Numbered from the stretch's first letter, positions 17,095 through 25,821 are shown. The stretch: DNA of 64,000 nt from Bradyrhizobium quebecense (GCF_013373795.3 NZ_CP088022.1:992001-1056000), one strand, 5' to 3'. Translations and numbers: made by a program. Notes: generated from the sequence alone by a model not told the origin.

Positions 17095-18015
17095 TCACGC
17101 CGCCTTCACCGCGGCCCCATGTGCGTGCTTGTCTATGGCGTCGATGATCTGCGGCCACATCGGGATCGGCAGCGCATGGCCCATGCCTTCGATCATCACG
17201 AGCTTTGCGCCAGGGATCGAGACCGCGGTGTCCTTGCCGCCTTCGGGATGCACCAGCGGATCGACGGTGCCGTGGATCACCAGCGTCGGTGCCTTGACGC
17301 TGCGCAGGCGCTCCTTGCGGCTGCCGGAGGCGAGGATGGCGCGGAGCTGGCGGCCGACGCCTTCCGGATTGAGGCCGCGCTCAAAGGTGCGCCGCGCACG
17401 TTCCGGGTCCAGTGCCTCATCCTCAGGGAACGAGCCGTTGCGCAGCACCTTCCAGGTCTGGCCGAAACGCACGTAGTACTCCTCCTTGCTCTTCGGCGGC
17501 GGCGCCATCAGCACCGCGGTCGCCTCGCGGGTCGGTCCCGGCACCTTTGGATTGCCTGTGGTCGACATGATCGAGGTCAGCGAGCGCACGCGCTCGGGGA
17601 AGGTGATCGCAACCTCCTGCGCGATCATGCCGCCCATCGAGGCGCCGACAAGGTGCGCGGTGCGGATGCCGAGCGCATCCATCAATCCGATCGTGTCCCG
17701 CGCCATGTCGGCCAGCCGGTAGGGCGCCGCGACCGGAACCTTCAGGAAGCGCAGCTTCAGCAGTTCAAGTGCGGTCAGCCGCTTGCCGCCGCTCATGCGG
17801 GAGGACTTGCCGATATCTCTGTTGTCGAACCGGATCACGCGAAAACCGCGCGCAGCAAGCTGGCGACAGAATTCGTCGTCCCAATGGATCATCTGGGCGC
17901 CGAGGCCCATGATCAAAAGCAGCGGCTCCGCATTCGCATCGCCAAAAATCTCGTAGCAGATGTCTATGCCGTTGGCGCGGGTTAGTTGCGGCAACTGATG
18001 GGCGAGCGTGGTCAC
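17095..18015 (-). CDS. Alpha/beta hydrolase
   Basis: A 306-residue cytosolic hydrolase. MGLGAQ (about 36-41) replaces the usual HG oxyanion motif, GASMGG holds the nucleophile Ser126, HGTVDPL gives the acid and GMGHALP the histidine. It resembles bacterial proteins annotated as 3-oxoadipate enol-lactonase-like or aclacinomycin-methylesterase-like hydrolases, which is a fold-level match only. It is divergent from the PhaE/PhaC operon across 181 bp, so it could take part in polyhydroxyalkanoate turnover, but nothing in the sequence proves it. Confidence 0.85.
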   Translation of the reverse strand: MTTLAHQLPQLTRANGIDICYEIFGDANAEPLLLIMGLGAQMIHWDDEFCRQLAARGFRVIRFDNRDIGKSSRMSGGKRLTALELLKLRFLKVPVAAPYRLADMARDTIGLMDALGIRTAHLVGASMGGMIAQEVAITFPERVRSLTSIMSTTGNPKVPGPTREATAVLMAPPPKSKEEYYVRFGQTWKVLRNGSFPEDEALDPERARRTFERGLNPEGVGRQLRAILASGSRKERLRSVKAPTLVIHGTVDPLVHPEGGKDTAVSIPGAKLVMIEGMGHALPIPMWPQIIDAIDKHAHGAAVKAA

Positions 18016-18196
18016 GGGCGTCCTCTCCTGGATTCGCGGTCAGGAACCTGCATGCTGCCACGGATTGACGCAGCGCAGAAGAGCGTCAACGTCGCCGGGC
18101 GCGCCGCACTGTTGACCGATCAGCGGCAACAGTGTCGTATGGCACAAACAAACGGAAGCGCGACAAGCGCTCGGAATTGACGTGGAGGAGGGCCTC

Positions 18197-18580
18197 ATGG
18201 CCGACAAGGGCAACGACCCTGCCGTGATCTGGCAGACGATGATTGGCGAGATGGAGAAGGGGTTCAACTCCTTCGGCAACCAGTTGATGAGCTCGCCTGA
18301 ATTCTCCAAGGTGATGAATCAGGCCGGCAGCGCCGCGGCGGGCGCGCAGAAGCAGCTCGGCGAGATGATGGAGAAATATCTGCTGGCGATGAACCTGCCG
18401 AGTCGCGCCCAGCTCGTCGGCATGGCCGAGCGCCTGCAGTCGATGGAGACCCAGCTCAACGAGATCAAGACGCTGCTGCAGCAGGTGCACCACAATTCGC
18501 TGGCGCCGGACGACGGCTACGGCGCAACGCCACGGCCGCCGCGCACCAAGCGCCCGCCATCCGAGGGAGACAGCAAATGA
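18197..18580 (+). CDS. Short PhaE-like protein (PHA synthase class III partner)
   Basis: A 127-residue helical protein with no membrane segment. The region MNLPSRAQLVGMAERLQSME (about 65-85) followed by a coiled-coil-like stretch resembles the conserved C-terminal part of PhaE, the non-catalytic subunit of class III PHA synthase; a basic, Pro-rich tail ends the protein. Known PhaE proteins are about 350 residues, so this is about one third of normal. GAGGAGG precedes the ATG at 18197, and the stop overlaps the phaC start (ATGA), which implies stoichiometric synthesis. Assignment rests on this coupling plus the weak similarity. Confidence 0.65.
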   Translation: MADKGNDPAVIWQTMIGEMEKGFNSFGNQLMSSPEFSKVMNQAGSAAAGAQKQLGEMMEKYLLAMNLPSRAQLVGMAERLQSMETQLNEIKTLLQQVHHNSLAPDDGYGATPRPPRTKRPPSEGDSK

Positions 18581-19659
18581 ATGCTCCCACCGGGTTTGAT
18601 TTCGCCTCGATCTCCGAACGGGTACAGTCCGAGGTGCAGCGTGCGATCCAGCGCAGCATCAAGGGCGTCGAGTATTTCTCCAGCTCCGGCCCCGAGCTCG
18701 GCTCGACGCCGAAGGACGTGCTGTATTCGCGCGGCACCATGAACCTCTATCATTACCGGCCGCAGGCCAGTGAGGTCTATCGCGTGCCGGTCCTGATCGT
18801 GATGGCGACCACCAACCGCGGCTACATCCTCGACCTGGTGCCGGGGCAGAGCTTCATCGAGTTCCTGCTGAAGCGCGGCTTCGACGTCTACATGCTGGAC
18901 TGGACCGCGCCGAAGCCCGAGGAGAAATCGCTGCGCATGGAGGACTACGTCCTCGACTTCATTCCGGAATCGATCCGCCGAGTGCAGCAGGACTCCGGTG
19001 AAAAGGAAGTCTCCGTGATCGGCTATTGCTTCGGCGGCGTATTGTCGCTGCTCTATGGCTCGATCTTCAACGACGGGCCGATGAAGAACCTGATCTGCTT
19101 CACCACGCCGATCGATTTCCGTGAGATGAAGCTGTTCTCGAATTTCGCCGACCGCCGCTACTTCGACGTCGACCGCCTGATCGACAGCACCGGCAACATG
19201 CCGCCCGAACTGATCCTGCAATCGTTCGACATGCTGCGGCCGGCCGCGCGCGTCGTCGGCCAGATCCAGCTCTGGGACAACATCTGGAACGACGAGTTCG
19301 TCAAGTCGTACCGGATGTTCGACCGCTGGGCGACCGACACGCTGCCGCTGGCGGGCGAATACTTCCGCGCCATCACCAAGGACCTGATGTGGGACAACAA
19401 GCTCTACAACGACACCATGACGGTCGGCGGCCGCGCGGCCAAACTCGCCGACATCAAGGTGCCGATCCTGCATGCGGTCGCCGAGCACGACCACATCGTG
19501 CCCTATGATGCGGCAAAGCACCTGATCACCAAGATCGGCTCCGAGGACAAGGAGGAGGTGATGCTGAAAGGCGGTCACGTCTCGCTGGTCGCCGGCGCCA
19601 ATGCAATCAAGCGGCTGTGGCCGAAACTGGACTCCTGGTTGAGCAAGAGATCGACATGA
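18577..19659 (+). CDS. phaC: Class III-like polyhydroxyalkanoate synthase subunit PhaC
   Basis: A 360-residue PHA synthase that polymerises 3-hydroxyacyl-CoA into granule polyester. The lipase-like box is GYCFGG with catalytic Cys151; Asp305 (AEHDHIVP) and His334 (KGGHVSL) complete the triad. FDVYMLDW and the conserved Trp in AIKRLWPKLDSWL fit the family. Length near 355 residues is that of class III subunits, not the roughly 600 of class I synthases usual in rhizobia. It is translationally coupled to the short PhaE-like gene before it and to the acetyltransferase after it (ATGA at 19656-19659). Confidence 0.88.
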   Translation: MNAPTGFDFASISERVQSEVQRAIQRSIKGVEYFSSSGPELGSTPKDVLYSRGTMNLYHYRPQASEVYRVPVLIVMATTNRGYILDLVPGQSFIEFLLKRGFDVYMLDWTAPKPEEKSLRMEDYVLDFIPESIRRVQQDSGEKEVSVIGYCFGGVLSLLYGSIFNDGPMKNLICFTTPIDFREMKLFSNFADRRYFDVDRLIDSTGNMPPELILQSFDMLRPAARVVGQIQLWDNIWNDEFVKSYRMFDRWATDTLPLAGEYFRAITKDLMWDNKLYNDTMTVGGRAAKLADIKVPILHAVAEHDHIVPYDAAKHLITKIGSEDKEEVMLKGGHVSLVAGANAIKRLWPKLDSWLSKRST

Positions 19660-20252
19660 CCGAACAACGTTCCTATCCGCGCCACGTCAAGACCGAGGCG
19701 GGCGACATCGAGTTTCGCCTGATGAAGCGGGCCGACGAGGCCGCGGTGCTGGCCTTCGCGCAGAAGCTGCCGACGCATGATCTGCTGTTCCTGCCGCGCA
19801 ACATCAGCCAGCCGAAGGTGCTGTCGGCCTGGATCAACGAGATCGAGCGCGGCGACATCACGAGCCTGCTTGCGATCAAGGACGGCAAGGTGGTCGGCTG
19901 CGGCACCCTGGTGCGCGATCCGCACTCCTGGTCGCCGCATGTCGGCGAGATCCGGATGGTGGTGTCGCTCGACGTGCGTGGGCAGGGCGTCGGCCGGGCG
20001 CTGTCGCAGGAGACCTTCGCCATCGCGCTCGGCGCCGGGCTGGAGAAGTTCTCGGTGCAGATGACGGTCGACCAGCGGGCGGCGATCGCGCTGTTCGAAA
20101 GCCTTGGCTTTAAGGCGGAGGCCCTGCTGCGCGACCATGTCCGCGACGTCGAGGGCAAGACCCACGACATCGTCGTGCTCGGGCACAACGTGGCTCAAGT
20201 CCGGGCGCAGATGGAGGCATACGGGGTGTCCGAGGCAGTTGGCGGTAATTAG
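19656..20252 (+). CDS. GNAT-family N-acetyltransferase
   Basis: A 198-residue acyltransferase of the GNAT fold. The acyl-CoA loop is MVVSLDVRGQGVGRALSQE (motif RGQGVG), followed by a helix and the QRAAIALFESLGFKAEALL segment typical of motif B. The ATG at 19656 overlaps the phaC stop, so it is the third gene of the PHA operon. The substrate is unknown. Its coupling to a polymer synthase suggests modification of a granule-associated protein or metabolite, which is speculation. Confidence 0.85.
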   Translation: MTEQRSYPRHVKTEAGDIEFRLMKRADEAAVLAFAQKLPTHDLLFLPRNISQPKVLSAWINEIERGDITSLLAIKDGKVVGCGTLVRDPHSWSPHVGEIRMVVSLDVRGQGVGRALSQETFAIALGAGLEKFSVQMTVDQRAAIALFESLGFKAEALLRDHVRDVEGKTHDIVVLGHNVAQVRAQMEAYGVSEAVGGN

Positions 20253-20325
20253 AAACCGTAAATCGCTGGTTCCTTAGGCAATCTGCCGGATCTTTATGCT
20301 GTTCACAGGTTCGTGATATCGCGCT

Positions 20326-20341
20326 GCAACATTGATGTTGC
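20326..20341. promoter_or_regulatory. 16-bp palindrome upstream of the phasin gene
   Basis: GCAACATTGATGTTGC has perfect 7-bp arms around TG. It lies 93 bp before the phasin ATG. PHA-responsive PhaR repressors bind TGC/GCA-containing dyads upstream of phasin genes, so this is a candidate operator; the regulator gene itself is not in the window. Confidence 0.5.
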
Positions 20342-20433
20342 GGCGCACCATGAATTGTGACACAACAGCCTTGCCCCGGGCCAATCCGGACGGGGTGAGC
20401 CCATAGCTCAAACCTGAGGATGGAGAGACCCCA

Positions 20434-20910
20434 ATGACCACCGAAACCAATTCCGTGCTGAACAGCGTCAAGGAAGCCTTCGCGCCCGTCACCGAGGCGT
20501 TCACCAAGCTCCAGAATATGGAAGTTCCGGAAGCCGCCCGTGAGTTCGTGAAGAAGCAGGCCGAGGCCGCCAAGACCCGCGCCGCCGACGCGTATGCCGG
20601 CTCCGAGAAGGTGACCAACGTGATCGAGACCGCGGTTGCCGGTTCGGTGACCGAAGCCGCCAAGATCAGCCGCAACATCCAGCAGGCGCTCTACCAGGAC
20701 GCCGAGGCGTTCTTCGCCGGTATCGACAAGCTCGCTTCCGCCAAGTCGCTGAGCGAAGCCGCCCAGATCCAGTCGGACATGGTCCGTGCGCGTGGCGAAC
20801 TGTTCGTCTCGCGGGCGAAGGCCACCACCGAGTATCTCGGCAAGCTCGTCACCGACGGTGCGAAGACCGCGCAGGACAACTTCGCCAAGGTCTACAGCAA
20901 GACCGCCTGA
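20434..20910 (+). CDS. Phasin family protein
   Basis: A 158-residue, almost wholly helical, Ala/Lys/Glu-rich protein with no signal peptide. It matches the phasin pattern: AFAPVTEAFTKLQNMEVPE at the start, AREFVKKQAEAAKTRAADAY, and KATTEYLGKLVTDGAKTAQD near the end. Phasins coat PHA granules in the cytosol, controlling size and number. GGAGAGACC precedes the ATG. It stands alone between a likely operator and a strong terminator, consistent with high-level single-gene expression, and lies 181 bp after the PHA synthase operon. Confidence 0.93.
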   Translation: MTTETNSVLNSVKEAFAPVTEAFTKLQNMEVPEAAREFVKKQAEAAKTRAADAYAGSEKVTNVIETAVAGSVTEAAKISRNIQQALYQDAEAFFAGIDKLASAKSLSEAAQIQSDMVRARGELFVSRAKATTEYLGKLVTDGAKTAQDNFAKVYSKTA

Positions 20911-20940
20911 TCGCGCTTGCACTGACCACTGCCCTTTTGG

Positions 20941-20971
20941 AAGGCCCGCCATTTTGCGGGCCTTCTTTTTT
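20941..20971 (+). terminator. Rho-independent terminator of the phasin gene
   Basis: Stem AAGGCCCGC / GCGGGCCTT with a short CATTTT loop followed by CTTTTTTG. It begins about 30 nt after the phasin stop and is the clearest intrinsic terminator in the window. Confidence 0.9.
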
Positions 20972-20981
20972 GCCTCCTCTG

Positions 20982-21089
20982 ACGTCATCCTGAGGTGCGA
21001 GCGGAGCGAGCCTCGAAGGATGGGAGCGAGCGACGGTGCTTGTGGCCATCCTTCGAGGCGCGCGAAGTGCGCGCACCTCAGGATGACGC
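20982..21089. repeat. Palindromic intergenic repeat, family A
   Basis: Outer arms CGTCATCCTGAGGTGCG and CGCACCTCAGGATGACG with inner CCTCGAAGGATGG / CCATCCTTCGAGG form a long near-perfect hairpin of about 108 bp. Other copies are at 2232-2370 and 58590-58713. It separates the phasin terminator from the DUF445 gene. Confidence 0.88.
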
Positions 21090-21137
21090 CTGTACGTGTG
21101 GTATCTAGGTCAAACTAGCGTTCATTCGAAAGCCGTC

Positions 21138-22421
21138 ATGACCCTTCCCGCCGCCCTCATTGCAACGCCCGTCGATGCCGAACGCGCGGCCGAGTTGCGG
21201 CGCGTGAAGTGGTTGGCGACCGGCGTGCTGGCGGCCACCCTCATCATCTTCATCGCCTCGAAGGCGCTGCTTGCGGTGCATCCCGCCTTCGGCTTCATCG
21301 CGGCATTCGCCGAGGCCGCGACCATCGGCGGCCTCGCCGACTGGTATGCCGTCGTCGCGCTGTTCAAGCGGCCGCTGGGGCTGCCGATCCCGCACACCGC
21401 GATCATCCAGAGCAATCAGGAGCGCATCGCCGAGAAGCTCGGCGAATTCATCGAGAACAATTTTCTGGAATCCGGGCCGGTCGAGGCCAAGCTGCGCGAG
21501 ATCGATTTCGGCAGCTTCATCGCCGACTGGCTGCGCGACCGCAAACGTTCCGAGGATCTCGCCCGCTTCGTGCTGCGGATGCTGCCCGAAGCGTTTGCGG
21601 CGACCGAGAGCTCGGGCTTGATGCAATTCATCAGCCGCCGCGTCACGACGCAGGTGCTCTCGATCGATCTTGCGCCGCTTGCGGCCGGCGCGCTGCGCGG
21701 CTTCGTGCAGGAGGGCAAGCATGGCGGCCTGCTCGACGACATCCTGCGCGTGCTGCACCAGACGCTGACGCAGCAGGAGACCATGGCCGTGATCCGCGAC
21801 AAGGTCCGCGCCGAGATGCCGACGCTGTTGAGGCTCTATCGCGCCGACAAGTTCGTGGTGAACCGGATCATCGCCTCGGCCACGAAATTCTTCGAGGAAG
21901 TGCGTAACGATCCGCAACATCCGTTCCGCGGCGAGTTCGACCGCATGCTGCTGTCGTTCGTCGACCGGCTCGGCAGCGACAAGGCGTTCGCCGATCGCAT
22001 CGACGGTCTCAAGCGCGATCTGATGGCGCGGCCGGAGCTGGCCAATCTCGGACGCACCATCTGGGCCAACGTCAAGGATTTCATCGACCGCAGCGCCTCG
22101 GGCGAGTCGCAGGTGCTGCAGCATCAGCTGGCACGGATGTTTGTCGAGGCCGGCGACGCGCTCGACGGCGACGTCGAGCTGCGCGCCGAAATCAACCAGG
22201 GCCTGGTCGCGATCCTGCGCACGGTCGTTGCCGAACAGAAGAGCGGTGTCTCGACCTTCATCGCCGACCAGATGAAGAGCTGGGACATGGAGCAATTGAT
22301 ATCCCTGATCGAGGTCAATGTCGGCAAGGACCTGCAATACATCCGCTTCAACGGCTCGCTGATCGGCGGACTTGCCGGGCTTGCACTTTACACGCTGGAA
22401 TATGTGCTGCGGCTGCTGTGA
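21138..22421 (+). CDS. DUF445 membrane protein
   Basis: A 427-residue inner-membrane protein of the DUF445 (YjiN-like) family. Two hydrophobic segments near the N-terminus (about 20-75, including FIASKALLAVHPAFGFIAAF and EAATIGGLADWYAVVALF) are followed by a long cytoplasmic or periplasmic helical region, and one C-terminal anchor (GGLAGLALYTLEYVLRLL). GGLADWYAVVALFKRP is the family hallmark. The function of the family is not established. The ATG at 21138 is favoured because an upstream in-frame start lies inside the flanking repeat boundary. Confidence 0.88.
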   Translation: MTLPAALIATPVDAERAAELRRVKWLATGVLAATLIIFIASKALLAVHPAFGFIAAFAEAATIGGLADWYAVVALFKRPLGLPIPHTAIIQSNQERIAEKLGEFIENNFLESGPVEAKLREIDFGSFIADWLRDRKRSEDLARFVLRMLPEAFAATESSGLMQFISRRVTTQVLSIDLAPLAAGALRGFVQEGKHGGLLDDILRVLHQTLTQQETMAVIRDKVRAEMPTLLRLYRADKFVVNRIIASATKFFEEVRNDPQHPFRGEFDRMLLSFVDRLGSDKAFADRIDGLKRDLMARPELANLGRTIWANVKDFIDRSASGESQVLQHQLARMFVEAGDALDGDVELRAEINQGLVAILRTVVAEQKSGVSTFIADQMKSWDMEQLISLIEVNVGKDLQYIRFNGSLIGGLAGLALYTLEYVLRLL

Positions 22422-22524
22422 CCGATTGGGCACGGGCGCCACATTAGTTGTGGCAAGTGTGACCTGGGCCGCTTGCACGAAAGTGATCGGTTCCCTAGCT
22501 TTTCAAGGTTGATTGTTGCGTTGC

Positions 22525-22549
22525 GGAACGATTCCGCCGGGTTTGCGTC
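22525..22549 (+). promoter_or_regulatory. Candidate EcfG-type (general stress response) promoter
   Basis: GGAAC at 22525-22529 and CGTC at 22546-22549 are separated by 16 bp. The alphaproteobacterial EcfG consensus is GGAAC-N16/17-CGTT, so one base of the -10 element departs. It lies about 75 bp upstream of the hydrolase start. A small dyad GCGGAA/TTCCGC overlaps the -35 element. Confidence 0.5.
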
Positions 22550-22624
22550 AATCCTATTGACCCATCCCTGTGATTCCATTGCCGGCCGCCGAGACGTCAG
22601 GGGCCGTGCCGAAGAGGAGTTGAA

Positions 22625-23395
22625 ATGTCCGTTGCTGCGCAGATGCTACGCCCGCCGTCCAGGACACTGATGTTTCTGGAAGGCCGCGCCATTCACGAGC
22701 TCGGTGCCTTTCTTGGTGCATTGCCGCTGCTGAGCCTCGCGCCGCGCGGCGATGGGCATCCGGTGCTGGTGCTGCCCGGGCTGATCGCCTCCGACATGTC
22801 GACGCGCCCGCTGCGCGACTTCCTCAAGAGCAAAGGCTATGCCGTCAGCGGCTGGCGCCAGGGCCGCAACCTCGGGCTTCGCGCCGGCGTGCAGGACGGG
22901 ATGGTCGATCTGCTGCAGGAGATGAACGAGACCAGCGGCCGCACGGTCTCGGTGATCGGCTGGAGCCTCGGCGGTCTCTATGCGCGCCAGCTCGCCAAGA
23001 TGATGCCTGAGCGCGTGCGCCAGGTGATCACCCTCGGCAGCCCGTTTGCCGCGGGCCCGAAGTCGACCAACGCCTGGCGCGTCTACGAGATGGCCAGCGG
23101 TCGCCGTGCCGACGAAGAGGACCAGCGTTTCGGCGGCTCGCTCGCCAGCGCGCCGCCGGTGCCGACCACCGCGATCTTCAGCCGCACCGACGGCGTCTGC
23201 GCCTGGCAGGGTTGCCGCGAGCAGACCTCGTCGATGACCGATAGCATCGAGGTCGAGAGCAGCCATTGCGGCATGGGCCATCATCCGGCCGTCGTCTATG
23301 CGGTCGCCGATCGCCTCGCGCAGAGGGACGGCGAGTGGGCGCCGTTCGATCGCAGCGGCTGGCGCAGCTTCGTCTATCCGGATCCCAATCGCTGA
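22625..23395 (+). CDS. Alpha/beta hydrolase (lipase/esterase-like)
   Basis: A 256-residue hydrolase. VLVLPGLIASD (about 47-57) forms the oxyanion loop, GWSLGG carries nucleophile Ser114, and FSRTDGVCAW plus SSHCGMGHHPAV supply acid and histidine candidates, matching the PGAP1/lipase-like layout. Two cysteines in WQGCREQ and SHCG could pair. There is no signal peptide. AGAGGAGTTGAA precedes the ATG. It stands alone between DUF445 and paaX with a candidate stress promoter upstream, so a stationary-phase role is possible. Confidence 0.85.
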   Translation: MSVAAQMLRPPSRTLMFLEGRAIHELGAFLGALPLLSLAPRGDGHPVLVLPGLIASDMSTRPLRDFLKSKGYAVSGWRQGRNLGLRAGVQDGMVDLLQEMNETSGRTVSVIGWSLGGLYARQLAKMMPERVRQVITLGSPFAAGPKSTNAWRVYEMASGRRADEEDQRFGGSLASAPPVPTTAIFSRTDGVCAWQGCREQTSSMTDSIEVESSHCGMGHHPAVVYAVADRLAQRDGEWAPFDRSGWRSFVYPDPNR

Positions 23396-23483
23396 CGTGC
23401 TTGCCTCGCCCCGCTTGCGGTGAGAGGCAGAAGCTATAGCGGCTGCATTGTCGTGAATCGACAAAACGCGCTATGCGTTGGGC

Positions 23484-24353
23484 ATGCCACAGCCGCTTGC
23501 CCGCATCGTCGATCAGCTGAAGCGCGAGCCGTCACGCACGGGCTCGATCATCATCACCGTGTTCGGCGATTCCATCGTGCCGCGCGGCGGCTCGGTGTGG
23601 CTCGGCACGCTGCTCGAATTCTTCAAGTCGCTCGACATCGACGGCAATGTGGTGCGCACCGCGATGTCGCGGCTTGCCGCCGACGGCTGGCTCGAGCGCA
23701 GCAAGGTCGGCCGCAACAGTTTTTATCGCTTGAATGCGAAGGGCCGGCAGACCTTCGACACCGCAACCAGGCACATCTACGATCCGCCGCCGTCGGACTG
23801 GACCGGCCGCTTCGAGCTGCTGTTGATCGGCAATGCCGAGGATCGCGATGCCGCGCGCGAGGCGTTGAAGAATGCCGGCTTCGGCAGCCCGCTGCCCGGC
23901 GTGTGGGTCGCGCCGTCGGGCGTGCCGATCCCCGGCGAGGCATCGCGCGCGATCCGTCTGGAAGTCTCCGCGGAGGATGACAGCGGGCGCAGGTTGCTCA
24001 GCGAGAGCTGGCCGCTCGATCGTACCGCGGACGCCTATCTGAAGTTCATGAAGACGTTCGAGCCGCTGCACGGCTGGATCACCAGGGGCGAAAAGCTTAG
24101 CGATGCCGACGCCTTCACCGCGCGCATCCTGCTGATCCATCACTATCGCCGGGTCGTGCTGCGCGATCCGCTGTTGCCGTATCAGTTGTTGCCGAAGGAT
24201 TGGCCGGGCCGGGCAGCGCGCAAACTCTGCGGCGAGATCTATCGCGGGCTGCTTCCGCCATCGGAACAATGGCTTGACGACCGTGCAACCAATGAGGACG
24301 GGCCGCTGCCGAAGGCCAACGGGGCCGTGGCGCGTCGCTTCGAGGGTGTCTGA
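23484..24353 (+). CDS. paaX: Phenylacetate operon repressor PaaX
   Basis: A 289-residue GntR-like winged-helix repressor of the PaaX family, whose members release DNA on binding phenylacetyl-CoA. The N-terminal part shows SIIITVFGDSIVPRGGSVWLG and VRTAMSRLAADGWLERSKVGR, the characteristic winged helix; the C-terminal part has the LIHHYRRVVLRDPLLPYQLLPKDWPG pattern, seen in pieces. The ATG at 23484 is used; a TTG two codons upstream is also possible. It precedes paaA on the same strand by 76 bp, and the AT-rich gap between them is the likely control site. Confidence 0.93.
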   Translation: MPQPLARIVDQLKREPSRTGSIIITVFGDSIVPRGGSVWLGTLLEFFKSLDIDGNVVRTAMSRLAADGWLERSKVGRNSFYRLNAKGRQTFDTATRHIYDPPPSDWTGRFELLLIGNAEDRDAAREALKNAGFGSPLPGVWVAPSGVPIPGEASRAIRLEVSAEDDSGRRLLSESWPLDRTADAYLKFMKTFEPLHGWITRGEKLSDADAFTARILLIHHYRRVVLRDPLLPYQLLPKDWPGRAARKLCGEIYRGLLPPSEQWLDDRATNEDGPLPKANGAVARRFEGV

Positions 24354-24429
24354 ACATATTACAGAAATATATTGCATTTAGAAATTTGTGTTATATATTC
24401 CTGCCCAACAACACACTGGGAGGTCGGCC
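24354..24429 (+). promoter_or_regulatory. AT-rich paaA promoter/operator region
   Basis: The segment is strikingly AT-rich for this genome, with ACATATTACAGAAATATATT and TTTGTGTTATATATTCC. Such a stretch between paaX and paaA fits a promoter overlapped by a PaaX site. I could not align a firm PaaX dyad by eye. GGGAGG precedes the paaA start. Confidence 0.6.
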
Positions 24430-25422
24430 ATGTATACGCAGGCGCTCAATTCATCCGACGGCGACGATCGCGCCGTCGAGGATGTCGCCCGTGCCAATCA
24501 GTTCCAGGCCCGCATCGATGCCGACGAGCGCATCGAGCCGAACGACTGGATGCCCGCGGCCTATCGCAAGACGCTGACCCGGCAGATTTCCCAGCACGCC
24601 CATTCCGAAATCGTCGGCATGCTGCCGGAAGGCAACTGGATCACCCGTGCGCCGTCGCTGCGCCGCAAGGCCGCGCTGCTCGCCAAGGTGCAGGACGAAT
24701 GCGGCCACGGGCTCTATCTCTACGCCGCCGCCGAGACGCTCGGCACCTCGCGCGAGGAGCTCGTCGACGCGATGCTCTCGGGCAAGGCGAAATATTCCTC
24801 GATCTTCAATTATCCGACCCTGACCTGGGCCGACATCGGCACCGTCGGCTGGCTGGTTGATGGCGCCGCGATCATGAACCAGATCCCGCTGTGCCGCTGC
24901 TCCTACGGTCCCTATGCGCGCGCGATGATCCGCGTCTGCAAGGAAGAGTCGTTCCACCAGCGCCAGGGTTTTGAGATCATGGTGACGCTGTGCCGCGGAA
25001 CCGCGGAGCAGAAGGCGATGGCGCAGAACGCGCTCGATCGCTGGTGGTGGCCGGTGCTGATGATGTTCGGCCCGCCGGACCAGGTCAGCCAGCACAGCGA
25101 CACCTCGACGAAGTGGAAGATCAAGCGCTTCTCTAATGACGAGCTGCGCCAGAAATTCATCGACGCCACCGTGCCGCAGGCCGAGTTCCTCGGGCTGACG
25201 ATTCCCGATCCCGGCATGAAGCAGAACGAGAACGGCAATTGGGTGCACAGCCCGATCGACTGGGACGAGTTCAAGCAGGTGCTTGCCGGCAACGGCCCCT
25301 GCAACCGCGATCGCCTCGCCGCGCGCCGCGAGGCGCATGAGGAAGGCGCCTGGGTGCGCGAAGCCGCGATGGCCTATGCCGGGAAGCGCAAGAGCCGCCA
25401 GCTCGCGCAAGCCGCAGAATAA
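24430..25422 (+). CDS. paaA: Phenylacetyl-CoA epoxidase, catalytic subunit PaaA
   Basis: A 330-residue diiron oxygenase subunit that, with PaaC, PaaB and the reductase PaaE, converts phenylacetyl-CoA to the ring 1,2-epoxide. Diiron ligand motifs are visible as [13 protein letters not shown] and [13 protein letters not shown], and the conserved [14 protein letters not shown] segment is present. The ATG at 24430 has GGGAGG upstream. First gene of the paa operon; paaB follows after 13 nt. Confidence 0.97.
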   Translation: MYTQALNSSDGDDRAVEDVARANQFQARIDADERIEPNDWMPAAYRKTLTRQISQHAHSEIVGMLPEGNWITRAPSLRRKAALLAKVQDECGHGLYLYAAAETLGTSREELVDAMLSGKAKYSSIFNYPTLTWADIGTVGWLVDGAAIMNQIPLCRCSYGPYARAMIRVCKEESFHQRQGFEIMVTLCRGTAEQKAMAQNALDRWWWPVLMMFGPPDQVSQHSDTSTKWKIKRFSNDELRQKFIDATVPQAEFLGLTIPDPGMKQNENGNWVHSPIDWDEFKQVLAGNGPCNRDRLAARREAHEEGAWVREAAMAYAGKRKSRQLAQAAE

Positions 25423-25435
25423 GGGAGCGCTAGAG

Positions 25436-25723
25436 ATGGCCACGCCGAACGTTCCGCTCTGGGAAGTCTTCATCCGCAGCCGCAACGGCCTAGCGCACAA
25501 GCATGTCGGCTCGCTGCATGCGGCGGACTCGACGCTGGCGCTGCAGGCCGCGCGCGACATCTACACCCGCCGCGGCGAGGGCTTGTCGATCTGGGTGGTG
25601 CCCTCGAACGCGATCACCGCGTCCGACCCGTCCGAGAAGGGCATGATGTTCGAGCCGGCGGAATCCAAGATCTACCGCCATCCGACCTTCTACGACGTGC
25701 CCGACGAAGTCGGACATATGTGA
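25436..25723 (+). CDS. paaB: Phenylacetyl-CoA epoxidase subunit PaaB
   Basis: A 95-residue structural subunit of the epoxidase, holding PaaAC dimers together. PLWEVFIRSRNGLAHKHVGS and ARDIYTRRGEGLSIWVVPS are the family's conserved blocks. The start follows AAGGGAGCGC. A 120-bp gap holding a palindromic repeat separates it from paaC, unlike the tight spacing elsewhere in the operon. Confidence 0.97.
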   Translation: MATPNVPLWEVFIRSRNGLAHKHVGSLHAADSTLALQAARDIYTRRGEGLSIWVVPSNAITASDPSEKGMMFEPAESKIYRHPTFYDVPDEVGHM

Positions 25724-25738
25724 TTTCGCTTTCGCCGC

Positions 25739-25821
25739 GTCGTTACGAGCGAAGCGAAGCAATCCATCGGACCGCAAAGCAAGTGTGGATTGCTTCGTCG
25801 CTCCGCTCCTCGCAATGACGG
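25739..25821. repeat. Palindromic repeat, family B, inside the paa operon
   Basis: AGCGAAGCGAAGCAATCCA and TGGATTGCTTCGTCGCTCCG arms with an end in CTCGCAATGACG form a long hairpin. A copy in the opposite orientation lies at 47178-47260. It occupies the gap between paaB and paaC and would form a large RNA hairpin in the operon transcript. Confidence 0.85.

Noticed and set aside
22530..22549. EcfG -10 element as proof of stress control
   Set aside because: One mismatch and no cluster of such promoters in the window; kept only as a candidate.
25739..25821. Possible CRISPR or insertion sequence because of repeated arms
   Set aside because: There are no regularly spaced repeats, no transposase frame and no target duplications visible; it is a single long hairpin.
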